Shown piece after piece: positions 41,281-48,689 of a stretch of 61,977 bases of DNA. The stretch is from Bacillus sp. SG-1. Lineage in GTDB: Bacteria > Bacillota > Bacilli > Bacillales > Bacillaceae_B. The first letter of the stretch is position 1. Each line of letters begins with the position of its first letter. A program made the position numbers and the translations under genes. The notes under the pieces were generated by a model. It did no database searches and was not told where the DNA came from. It saw only the letters and a program-made list of their open reading frames with translations. The DNA lies in NCBI RefSeq assembly GCF_000181495.1, contig NZ_ABCF01000012.1, positions 1 through 61,977 of the forward strand. Direction: 5' to 3'.

Positions 41281-42144
41281 ATGATGAAGAAAAAACCATT
41301 TACTTACGTACTAACAGGAGCACTGGCAATCGGGATTTTGGGAGCGATTCCCGCATTTGCTGCGGAGGATGACGCCGCACAATCAACTGAAACAGCGGCT
41401 GCCGTCACAGGAAAAGCTGCAGCATTTGGAGACCATCGCGGCGGCGGACACGGACATGGGAAATTCCATATTAACGAAGATCAATTGAAAGAAAAAGCAG
41501 AAGAACATGGAATCGATACAACTGATAAAGATACTCGCGAACTAGCGAAAGAGATCATGGAGATTGAACTGAAGGCTAAAGCAAAAGAATTGGGAATTGA
41601 AACAGAAGGCAAAGAAAACCGTGCCATCATGAAAGAGATTCACCAGGTCCAGCTGGAGGCGAAAGCGAAAGAACTTGGCATATCCACAGAAGGAAAAGAA
41701 CAGAAGGAACTGGCACAAGAAGTCAAAGAAACTTTGCTGAAACAAAAGGCCAAAGAGCTGGGAATTAACACAGAAGGCAAGGAATTAAAAGAACTGGCAG
41801 TTGAGGTAAGGGAAGCAGCCTTGGAAAAACAGGCTAAAGAGCTTGGGATTGAAACAGAAGGTAAAGAACCTAAAGAATTAAAACGTGAAGTTTTTGGTGC
41901 TTCGATCTTGAAAGCAGCCAAAGAATTAGGGATTGACATCGACGGGAAATCAACCAAAGAGCTTATGGAAGAAATCAGGACTGACTACGCCGATGAGGCA
42001 AAAAAATTGGATATCTTCCCATTCAATAAAGAAAAAGGTTTCTTCCATGGAGGGAAAAAAGGTCATCACGGACATGGAAAAGGCGGTTCAAATATTGAAC
42101 AGGATTCAGAAGAATCAGTGACAGAATCTGAAGATACTTTATAA
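41281..42144 (+). CDS. secreted protein with 28-residue repeats and His-rich ends
   Basis: 287 aa. A Sec signal peptide ends at AFA (about residue 27). After a His/Gly cluster (HRGGGHGHGKFH, about 53-64) come six repeats of 28 residues with the core KAKELGI-x-TEGK-x-x-KEL, then a second His-rich stretch (FHGGKKGHHGHGKGG) and an acidic tail. The repeat core recalls short HeH/LEM-like helix-loop-helix units. The His clusters could bind zinc, copper or nickel. I do not know a function. AGGAGG precedes two adjacent ATG codons; either could be the start. A dispersed element begins right after the stop codon. Confidence 0.8.
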   Translation: MMKKKPFTYVLTGALAIGILGAIPAFAAEDDAAQSTETAAAVTGKAAAFGDHRGGGHGHGKFHINEDQLKEKAEEHGIDTTDKDTRELAKEIMEIELKAKAKELGIETEGKENRAIMKEIHQVQLEAKAKELGISTEGKEQKELAQEVKETLLKQKAKELGINTEGKELKELAVEVREAALEKQAKELGIETEGKEPKELKREVFGASILKAAKELGIDIDGKSTKELMEEIRTDYADEAKKLDIFPFNKEKGFFHGGKKGHHGHGKGGSNIEQDSEESVTESEDTL

Positions 42145-42146
42145 AA

Positions 42147-42338
42147 GGCTCTTTTCGTAAACTTTGTTGTTATTTAATACAAAGTTTAAAAAATATCTAC
42201 TTAATTAACCAGAAATAGCCTGATAATCAAAGAAGAAAAGAGCTAATTCACCTTGTTCAGAGAAAAAAGCCCTTGTCTCCAAGGGGAAAATCCGTTTCTT
42301 TGGATTTTTCCGAGAGCAACCATATATACGAAAACAGC
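42147..42338 (-). repeat. dispersed structured element, copy C (192 bp, inverted)
   Basis: Reading the minus strand, it starts GCTGTTTTCGTATATATGG and ends AAAGTTTACGAAAAGAGCC, with the inner stem CGGAAAAATCC..GGATTTTCC and TTTTCTCTGAACAAGG as in copies A and B. It starts 3 nt after the stop codon of the His-rich repeat protein and precedes the terminator at 42354. Confidence 0.85.
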
Positions 42339-42353
42339 GTTATAAGATAGGAT

Positions 42354-42378
42354 CCCCGCGAATTTTGCGGGGGTTTTT
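42354..42378 (+). terminator. terminator
   Basis: Stem CCCCGC / GCGGGG with a 7-nt loop and TTTTT. The upstream gene's message would carry dispersed element C in its 3' region. Confidence 0.8.
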
Positions 42379-42437
42379 CATATTGTTTTATCGCCGCTCC
42401 CGAGGGAAAACTATTAGAAGAAATCCGGAAAAAATAC

Positions 42438-42443
42438 TATAAT
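42438..42443 (+). promoter_or_regulatory. putative -10 of the response regulator gene
   Basis: A perfect TATAAT about 45 nt before the start codon. The -35 region at 17-nt distance (TAGAAG) is poor. Confidence 0.4.
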
Positions 42444-42488
42444 TTAACTAGAAAAACGTGAGTGTTGACCGGGAAAGGAACGATATCT

Positions 42489-43193
42489 ATGAAAGTGCTG
42501 GTAGTAGAAGACAATGAAAGTGTCACGTCCATGCTCGAGATGTTTTTTATAAAAGAAGGTATTCAGGGGGAATTTGTTCATGATGGTGCTGAAGGATACC
42601 AACGCTATAAGGAAGGCGAATGGGACCTAGTGATATTGGATTGGATGCTTCCCGGTATGGACGGTGTAACGATCTGTCGGAAAATCAGGGAAGAACGTAC
42701 CCAGATCCCGATCATCATGCTCACAGCCAAAGATAGTGAATCCGACCAGGTTCTCGGGCTCGAACTCGGTGCGGATGATTATGTCACAAAGCCATTTTCA
42801 CCATTGGCATTGATGGCAAGGATACGAGCTGTTACCCGCCGGTATCAAGGGGAGAAAAACAACACTGCCGAGAGCACGGATATTTCCACCACTGATTTCC
42901 AGATAAGCAAAGAGACACGGGAAGTCCTCCTGAAGGGGGTGCCCCTTACCAACTTGACTCCAAAAGAATTTGATTTACTTTATTATCTTTCTCAGCATCC
43001 GCGTCAGGTATTTTCAAGGGAACAGCTCCTGGAACGCGTATGGGGGTATGACTTTTACGGAGATGAGCGGACAGTCGATGTCCATATTAAGAGGCTCCGG
43101 AACAAAATTGGCAGCAATGAAAAACCCTACCTGCATACAGTGTGGGGAGTAGGCTATAAATTCGACGAGACGGCGGCCGGTGATGAAAATTAG
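42489..43193 (+). CDS. yclJ: OmpR-family response regulator (YclJ-like)
   Basis: 234 aa. The receiver domain (about 1-120) has acidic ED at 8-9, the phospho-acceptor Asp in LVILDWMLPGMDG (near 52) and Lys in TKPFSP; a winged-helix DNA-binding domain follows (about 135-230: LTPKEFDLLYYL, RTVDVHIKRLRNKIG). The EMFFIKEGIQGEFVHDGAEGYQR stretch resembles B. subtilis YclJ from memory. I chose ATG 42489 with AAAGGA about 10 nt upstream; a TTG 27 nt earlier adds residues before the receiver strand. It overlaps the kinase gene by 11 nt. Targets are unknown. Confidence 0.8.
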   Translation: MKVLVVEDNESVTSMLEMFFIKEGIQGEFVHDGAEGYQRYKEGEWDLVILDWMLPGMDGVTICRKIREERTQIPIIMLTAKDSESDQVLGLELGADDYVTKPFSPLALMARIRAVTRRYQGEKNNTAESTDISTTDFQISKETREVLLKGVPLTNLTPKEFDLLYYLSQHPRQVFSREQLLERVWGYDFYGDERTVDVHIKRLRNKIGSNEKPYLHTVWGVGYKFDETAAGDEN

Positions 43194-44601
43194 GTATCTA
43201 TATCAGCTGCTTCTCAGTCATACGAGCGTGCTGATCATCGCATTCCTGATTCTTGGAACACTTTTTTCCCACTATGTCGAAAATCTTGTGTACGAAAACA
43301 AGGTGGAGGAATTAAGCTCCTACGGGGAGAAAATTTTATCCGACCTTGAAAGGCCAAGTCCAAGAAGACCGCTTTACTTAGAGGAATACAGCAACCTGCT
43401 TCAAGCCAGGGATATTGATTTGATCACATTTAATCAAAATGGGGTTGTATCTTTTTCCAGGGGAGGCATCTACCCCCGTATTGAACTGTCTGAGGATGAA
43501 TGGCAAAAGATTGAGCGGGGAGAGACGGTGCCGCTGAAAAAAGATTTTGGCCGTTTCAACAAGGCGGTTTCGCTCGTCATCATGCCAAGGATCATCAATG
43601 ACCAGCTCGCCGGGGGATTGATTCTGATCTCCCCAATCAGCGGAACAAGGGAAATGCTCAGTGAAATCAATAAATATCTATTGTATATTGTCTTCATATC
43701 ATTGGCGATTTCACTTCTGATCAGTTTATTTTTATCAAAACTTCATGTAAAAAGAATCCAGCGTATACGGGATGCGACTTCCCAGGTATCATCCGGTGAC
43801 TACGACGTTCATGTTCCAAGTTCCAACTTCGATGAAATCGGCGACCTTGCCGATGACTTCAACAATATGGTCACCAAACTGCGTGCATCCAAAGAAGAAA
43901 TTGACAGCCTGGAAAAGCGGAGAAGGCAGTTCATGGCGGATGTCTCCCATGAGCTGCGAACCCCATTGACGACGATTCGCGGCGTGATTGAGGGCATACG
44001 CAATGACATGATTCCAGAAGAGCAAAAGGAAAAAAGCTACGGGCTGGTCAGTCAGGAAACCCGCAGGCTCATCCGGCTCGTCAATGAGAACCTGGACTAT
44101 GAAAAAATCCGCTCCAATCAGATCGTCATCACGAAAGTAACCGTGCCGCTCCTGGATGTGCTTGAAGTCATCAAAGAGCAGCTCGACTTTCAGGCGGAAG
44201 AAAAACAAAATGCAATCCATATCGAGGCAGATCCGGCAGTCAAGGTATATGCAGACTATGACCGCCTTATCCAAATCCTGATCAATATAACAAAGAATAG
44301 TATCCAATTTACAAGTGGAGGATCGATTTGGCTGAGGGGCAGTGCTTCTGGGGAAGAAACGATCATTGAAATCGAGGATACCGGAATGGGAATGGATCCA
44401 GAAGAAATTCAATCGATCTGGCGCAGATTTTACAAAGCAGATCTCTCACGAACAAATAATCCATATGGGGAATTTGGTCTCGGATTATCCATCGTAAAAC
44501 AATTAGTACTGATGCACAAAGGAACCATAGATGTTTCAAGTGAAAAAGGAAAAGGAACAAAGTTTGTCATCACCTTGCCGCTTGAAGAGAAAGAAGGCTG
44601 A
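43183..44601 (+). CDS. yclK: sensor histidine kinase (YclK-like)
   Basis: 472 aa. Two membrane segments (about 10-32 and 165-187) enclose an external sensor domain of about 130 residues; then HAMP (about 190-240), HisKA with the phosphorylated His in FMADVSHELRTPLTTIRG (near 260), and HATPase_c (NITKNSIQF, DTGMGMDPEE, FGLGLSIVKQLV). ATG 43183 lies inside the end of the regulator gene; a GTG directly before it (43180) is also possible, and no strong ribosome binding site is seen, which fits translational coupling. The signal is unknown. A strong bidirectional hairpin follows. Confidence 0.8.
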   Translation: MKIRYLYQLLLSHTSVLIIAFLILGTLFSHYVENLVYENKVEELSSYGEKILSDLERPSPRRPLYLEEYSNLLQARDIDLITFNQNGVVSFSRGGIYPRIELSEDEWQKIERGETVPLKKDFGRFNKAVSLVIMPRIINDQLAGGLILISPISGTREMLSEINKYLLYIVFISLAISLLISLFLSKLHVKRIQRIRDATSQVSSGDYDVHVPSSNFDEIGDLADDFNNMVTKLRASKEEIDSLEKRRRQFMADVSHELRTPLTTIRGVIEGIRNDMIPEEQKEKSYGLVSQETRRLIRLVNENLDYEKIRSNQIVITKVTVPLLDVLEVIKEQLDFQAEEKQNAIHIEADPAVKVYADYDRLIQILINITKNSIQFTSGGSIWLRGSASGEETIIEIEDTGMGMDPEEIQSIWRRFYKADLSRTNNPYGEFGLGLSIVKQLVLMHKGTIDVSSEKGKGTKFVITLPLEEKEG

Positions 44602-44626
44602 TCATTGTTTTTTGATCAGCCTTCTT
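44591..44626. terminator. terminator of the two-component operon
   Basis: Perfect 14-bp stem AAGAAGGCTGATCA / TGATCAGCCTTCTT with an 8-nt loop. It overlaps the kinase stop codon and also faces the convergent esterase-like gene. Confidence 0.9.
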
Positions 44627-44666
44627 TATTGCTGTTTTAAGGTTGGTTTCTCGGGACTCCAAACCT

Positions 44667-45929
44667 TTACACTTTTGCTTGGCTCAGCTCTAAAGGCTGA
44701 AGGGCGCTTGTTTCGTCGATATAGATGAACGCATCATACCGCTCTGACATAATCGAAGGTACATAGTTGCCGTATTGTTCATATTGAGGGCGGTAGACGA
44801 CCCCGATTGCCCTGTGTCCGAGGGGGGTATGGAATTGTTTCCGGTTTTCATCATTGAAAATTAGGATCTGATTATAGTTGCCAGCCTCGTGCATTGCGTC
44901 TTCCCAGCTGCCCCGGAGTGCAGGCGGTACAGCCATCCTTTCAAGGTCGGCACCCCATTCTTTAGAGGCAATAACCGTTCCCCGATGCGTTCCAAAACCG
45001 ACAATATAGACATCTTCTTTCGGATTCTGCTCGCGGACAATCTGCCCGACATTGGTCATACCTGCTTCCATCATGTCCGTTGCGCGTGCATCTCCGACAT
45101 GTGTATTATGCTCCCAGACAATGACTTTTGCATCATCGCCATACGACTTCATGGCAGCATTCAACGCTTCCACCATATGCTCATCCCTGACGTTCCAGGA
45201 CTGTTCATCGTTTGTCACCATCGCCCGGTAATAATGTTCTGCATTTGCCGCTACCATCGCATTCACTTCGAGATTGAGCTCCTGCTCATGGTTGCTCGTA
45301 TAGTGTTCTTTATTTTTCCTGATGGTAGAGAGTAACTGAACGACCTCATCAGTACAATCATCACCAAGAAGCCCGGCAGATACCGCATACTCCTGCGCTT
45401 CTCTGTTGAAAGGTTCGAAGCAGGAGAACGCTTTTCTTGCTTTTTCCAAGTCAGGGGAATCTGTTTTCTCGAGATATTGGATAACCTCCTCCATTGATTC
45501 CCACAGACTGTACACGTCGATTCCATAGAAGCCGACTTTTTGTTTGAGAGAGGTATTTGTATTATATTCTTTCAGCCAGGAAATAAGGTCGACTACCTCT
45601 TCATTTGCCCACATCCAGGTCGGCCAGCGTTTGTATGACTGCAGGGTATCACGCGGGTTTTCGGTTTCGTCATATCTCTTAATATATTTGTTGACGCTTT
45701 GAGACGCAGGCCAGTCGCCTTCCACTGCGATAATATTGAAGCCTTTTTCTTCAATCAGCCTCTTGGAAAGCTCTGTCCGGATTTTATAATACTCTGATGT
45801 CCCGTGAGAGGCTTCACCAAGAAGGACAATCCGTGAATCCCCAATCTCATTGATGATGCTGTCCAGGTCACGTTCGGTCTTGTATTCTGTTGAATGCTCT
45901 TTAATCGATTGAATAACAGACTCATTCAT
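44667..45929 (-). CDS. erythromycin-esterase-like protein
   Basis: 420 aa of the EreA/EreB-like superfamily. The key His and Glu pattern is visible: LLGEASHGTSEYYKIR (E39, H42), VEGDWPAS, WEHNTHVGDAR and VGFGTHRGTV. True Ere enzymes open the macrolide lactone, but most chromosomal members of this family in Bacillus and soil bacteria have unproven substrates, so resistance should not be assumed. GGAGG lies about 8 nt before ATG 45929. The 131-aa gene lies 17 nt upstream on the same strand, so they form an operon. Confidence 0.8.
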   Translation of the reverse strand: MNESVIQSIKEHSTEYKTERDLDSIINEIGDSRIVLLGEASHGTSEYYKIRTELSKRLIEEKGFNIIAVEGDWPASQSVNKYIKRYDETENPRDTLQSYKRWPTWMWANEEVVDLISWLKEYNTNTSLKQKVGFYGIDVYSLWESMEEVIQYLEKTDSPDLEKARKAFSCFEPFNREAQEYAVSAGLLGDDCTDEVVQLLSTIRKNKEHYTSNHEQELNLEVNAMVAANAEHYYRAMVTNDEQSWNVRDEHMVEALNAAMKSYGDDAKVIVWEHNTHVGDARATDMMEAGMTNVGQIVREQNPKEDVYIVGFGTHRGTVIASKEWGADLERMAVPPALRGSWEDAMHEAGNYNQILIFNDENRKQFHTPLGHRAIGVVYRPQYEQYGNYVPSIMSERYDAFIYIDETSALQPLELSQAKV

Positions 45930-45946
45930 TATAAAACCTCCGACAC

Positions 45947-46342
45947 TTAGTTGTATTTCGCATCGTAACTGTTCTCACCCGCATGAACGGAAAGCAGTGT
46001 TTCCGCATAACCCACGAGCCGGTTCACAAGCTCATCGCATACCGCGTATACAAGATTGTGCTGTTGGGGTCTGTGCAGTTTTGGATCATCAAAAATCACC
46101 GTCGTATTGATAAACACATTTTTGTTTCCCAGCAAATTGTAGTGAACAATCACCTTCCCGGCAGCGCCGCCTGTCCGGGGGTCCTCAAAATCCGGCAGGA
46201 ACACATACCATTCCTCCGCGCTGGGCGAGCGGAAATTTTTCGTGAAAGTCATTCCGCTAATTTGCCTGTTAATGCGGTCTCGTTCCGCATCACTGAGTAA
46301 ATTAAACTGAGGTTTTTCCATATCTTCAGGCCACACCTTCAT
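45947..46342 (-). CDS. conserved hypothetical protein, 131 aa
   Basis: Soluble protein of unknown function. It has a beta-rich middle (RTGGAAGKVIVHYNLLGNKNVFINTTVIFDD) and a helical end (YAVCDELVNRLVGYAETLL). No catalytic motif is obvious. It precedes the erythromycin-esterase-like gene by 17 nt and is surely co-transcribed. The ribosome binding site before ATG 46342 is weak (AGAAG), and an internal ATG at residue 8 is an alternative start. The divergent spacer in front of it holds a 20-bp tandem array. Confidence 0.6.
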   Translation of the reverse strand: MKVWPEDMEKPQFNLLSDAERDRINRQISGMTFTKNFRSPSAEEWYVFLPDFEDPRTGGAAGKVIVHYNLLGNKNVFINTTVIFDDPKLHRPQQHNLVYAVCDELVNRLVGYAETLLSVHAGENSYDAKYN

Positions 46343-46467
46343 CGGTTGATACTTCTATCTTGCCCTATCGAAAGTCTATAGTATGTAATTAGTCTAAAAA
46401 TGAGAGGGGTAAACGGGATAAATGTGGAAATGTTCGTGTGGGTTGATTTTCCTGGGAAAGTGCCTGC

Positions 46468-46592
46468 GACGCAATTATTTGAAATTAGACGCAATTCCGC
46501 TGGATTAGACGCAATTATTCCAAGTTAGACGCAATAATCCTGAATCCGACGCAATAAACCAATATTAGACGCAATTCATTCAAGCAGGCGTT
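46468..46592. repeat. tandem array, exact 20-bp unit (6 copies plus one decayed)
   Basis: GACGCAAT starts fall at 46468, 46488, 46508, 46528, 46548 and 46568, each exactly 20 bp apart, with a decayed GGCGTTA at 46588. The core is TTAGACGCAATT; the other 8 nt vary freely. It lies in the divergent space between the 131-aa gene and the NERD gene, the only array between two gene starts. The rest of 46343-46467 shows nothing I can name. Confidence 0.95.
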
Positions 46593-46666
46593 AAAAAATC
46601 AGATATTTTGCAGGATAATACCTGTTACAGAAAGAATTAATTAGAAAATTGATAAGGAGTGATATT

Positions 46667-47629
46667 TTGATTGTTAAAAATCTTTCAATCCCACTGAGAA
46701 TCCTTCAGAATGAAGCACTTTTGAACAGGCTTCATGAACACCATCCAAAGCGGGAGCTAATTGAAGCTGATAATATGAAGAGATTGAAAGGTTACCGCGG
46801 CGAACAAGCGTTAGATTATTACTTAAGCTTCCTTGCTGCTAATGAATTTTACATTTTACACGGCCTGCGCTTACAACATGGTGAATACTTCTTCCAAATT
46901 GACCTTCTGCTTGTATCTCCCCTATTTCTTCTGGTTGTTGAAATCAAAAACATTTCCGGCACTGTTATCCTTGGCGGTCCTTTTAAACAGATGATTCGTA
47001 TAAAAGACAATATTGAAGAAGGGTTTAATAATCCTTTAACACAGGTGAAAAGACAAAAGTATCAATTGCAGGAATGGTTAGCAAAATATAATTATACTGG
47101 CTTACCTATTGAACATCTGGTTGTGTTCAGTAACTCTTCTACCATAATACGAGCACAAGATAATGATAAGGAAGTATTAGAAAAAGTCTGTCATGCAAAT
47201 CAATTAATAGAAAAAATAAACTCATATAAAAGCAGCTATAACCGAATTCTTCTGGAAGAGAAGAAAATCAAGAAGATGTGCAGAGTACTAAAGAAGCACC
47301 ACATTCCTAAAAGAGATGATATACTGCAAACTTATGGCATCTCCCAATCGGACATCATTCAGGGTGTGATATGTCCTGAATGCTCCTTTTCCCCGATGAT
47401 ACGACTGCGAGGATCCTGGTCCTGTCCTTCATGTAAATTGACTTCTACCAATGCCCACCATAAAGCCATCAAAGATTTTCTTTATTTGATGAATCCTACG
47501 ATTTCTAATCAACAAACCAGAGAATTTCTTAAAATTAACTCAAGAACTATAGCTTCTAAGCTGCTGAAAGGAATGAACCTTCATTGCACTGGAAATACCA
47601 AGGGCACTTACTACTCTCTGCCTGAATAA
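46667..47629 (+). CDS. NERD-domain protein with a C-terminal zinc ribbon
   Basis: 320 aa. A NERD (nuclease-related) domain covers about 40-160: GYRGEQALDYYL, QIDLLLVSPLFLLVVEIKN with the D-x(n)-E-x-K pattern of restriction-like nucleases, then HLVVFSNSSTII. A four-Cys zinc ribbon (CPECSFSP..SWSCPSC) is near 235-260, and a short helical end follows. NERD proteins are thought to process DNA; no defined role is known. The start is TTG 46667, with AAGGAGT 7 nt before it. A TTG at 46649 lies upstream of that site. It stands alone. Confidence 0.8.
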   Translation: MIVKNLSIPLRILQNEALLNRLHEHHPKRELIEADNMKRLKGYRGEQALDYYLSFLAANEFYILHGLRLQHGEYFFQIDLLLVSPLFLLVVEIKNISGTVILGGPFKQMIRIKDNIEEGFNNPLTQVKRQKYQLQEWLAKYNYTGLPIEHLVVFSNSSTIIRAQDNDKEVLEKVCHANQLIEKINSYKSSYNRILLEEKKIKKMCRVLKKHHIPKRDDILQTYGISQSDIIQGVICPECSFSPMIRLRGSWSCPSCKLTSTNAHHKAIKDFLYLMNPTISNQQTREFLKINSRTIASKLLKGMNLHCTGNTKGTYYSLPE

Positions 47630-47696
47630 AACAAATCATCCATGATTACCCAGCCATCCTAAAGGGAAAACAGACACCAAAAAAGGAGGCAGACAT

Positions 47697-48422
47697 ATGG
47701 AGTGGGTACCGTTAATGCTTGCACTTGTTCTGGCGGCCGTGCATTTAACGGCCAGGCGCATGGTTTTTTTGGAATCGATTCCGAGGAGTAAATTTTTATC
47801 AATTGCAGGCGGGGTGTCTGTGGCTTATGTATTTATTCATATTCTCCCTGAGCTGAATGAGCATCAGGAGGCGATAGCAGAGTCGGTTGAGGTGATTGGA
47901 TTTTTGGAGCATCACGCTTATTTGCTGGCGATGGTTGGTCTGGTCATTTTCTATGGATTGGAAAAGGTGGTCCAGGACTCCAAGAAGGAGAATGAGGAAG
48001 AGGTGAGTAGACCAAAGAGGTCGGCGTTCTGGCTGCACATCAGTTCTTTTTTTGTTTACAATGGCCTGATCGGATACCTGCTTGTTCATAGGGAAGAGTC
48101 GGGCCTGGTGAGCTTACTGTTATATGGAACCGCGATGGCGCTTCACTTTGTGGTGGTGGACTTTGGACTGCGTGAACACCATAAGGACAGGTATGACAGA
48201 GAAGGACGCTGGATGCTTGCTTTTGCCATAGTCATCGGGTGGGCCATCGGATTCTTGACGGAAATTCCTGAAGCGGTGCTCGCACTGTTATTTGCATTCT
48301 TATCAGGAAGTATCATTTTGAACGTGCTGAAAGAAGAGCTTCCACAGGAACGGCAAAGCAGTTTTTGGGCGTTCGCACTTGGAGGAATTGCATATGTGAT
48401 CCTGCTATTAAGTGTGGGGTGA
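47697..48422 (+). CDS. ZIP-like integral membrane protein
   Basis: 241 aa with about eight hydrophobic segments. The stretches FIHILPELNEH (about 47-57), ALHFVVVDFGLREHH near 150 and LTEIPEAVLALLFAFLSGSIILNVLKEELP near 190-225 resemble ZIP-family metal transporters, but the classical HxxxD/HExPH motifs of helices 4 and 5 are only partly there. It may be a distant ZIP relative or something else with a similar fold. AGGAGG is 6-7 nt before ATG 47697. Single gene with a terminator. Confidence 0.65.
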   Translation: MEWVPLMLALVLAAVHLTARRMVFLESIPRSKFLSIAGGVSVAYVFIHILPELNEHQEAIAESVEVIGFLEHHAYLLAMVGLVIFYGLEKVVQDSKKENEEEVSRPKRSAFWLHISSFFVYNGLIGYLLVHREESGLVSLLLYGTAMALHFVVVDFGLREHHKDRYDREGRWMLAFAIVIGWAIGFLTEIPEAVLALLFAFLSGSIILNVLKEELPQERQSSFWAFALGGIAYVILLLSVG

Positions 48423-48451
48423 AAAAAGGCGGCTGTGGTGCTGCCTTTTTT
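48422..48451 (+). terminator. terminator of the ZIP-like gene
   Basis: Stem AAAAAAGGCGGC / GCTGCCTTTTTT, right after the stop codon. Confidence 0.85.
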
Positions 48452-48489
48452 ATATGCAGCGACCGGTCCTTTAGTACTTCACCGCCCGA

Positions 48490-48565
48490 AAAGGGACAGT
48501 CCCTCTTCGTGCTTTAACGCGTCACCGCACTAAGAGGGACTGTCCCTTGTGGTGGTTTAAAGCGT
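48490..48565. repeat. dispersed GGGAC-WGTCCC palindromes, two copies
   Basis: AAGGGACAGTCCCTCTTCGT (48491 on) and AGAGGGACTGTCCCTTGTGG (48533 on), GGGAC starts 43 bp apart, with GCTTTAACGCG-type stretches between. Same family as at 28.9 and 35.7 kb. Confidence 0.85.
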
Positions 48566-48598
48566 TAAAGCGCAACAACTAACTAAGGGTCAAACTAG

Positions 48599-48627
48599 TT
48601 TCAAATATAAGGAAAAGCCTTTATAAT
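48599..48627 (+). promoter_or_regulatory. putative promoter of the ABC exporter operon
   Basis: TTTCAA (48599-48604), 17 nt, perfect TATAAT (48622-48627), about 63 nt before the start codon. I looked for a bmrB-like leader peptide as in B. subtilis and did not find one. Confidence 0.5.
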
Positions 48628-48689
48628 GATAGGATAAAATACGGATTCCGAAATATATATAAACATCCAGGAGTTATGGGGGAACCTAG

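Noticed and set aside
44667-45929. Calling the esterase-like gene a macrolide resistance determinant
   Set aside because: Only superfamily motifs are visible. Most chromosomal members of this family have no shown activity on macrolides.
46468-46592. CRISPR-like or iteron-type origin
   Set aside because: 20-bp repeats resemble plasmid iterons, but there is no rep gene, DnaA box cluster or partition gene, and similar arrays lie in many ordinary chromosomal gaps.
48571-48689. A bmrB-like leader peptide controlling the ABC exporter
   Set aside because: No short open frame with a ribosome binding site followed by alternative hairpins was found in the 5' region.
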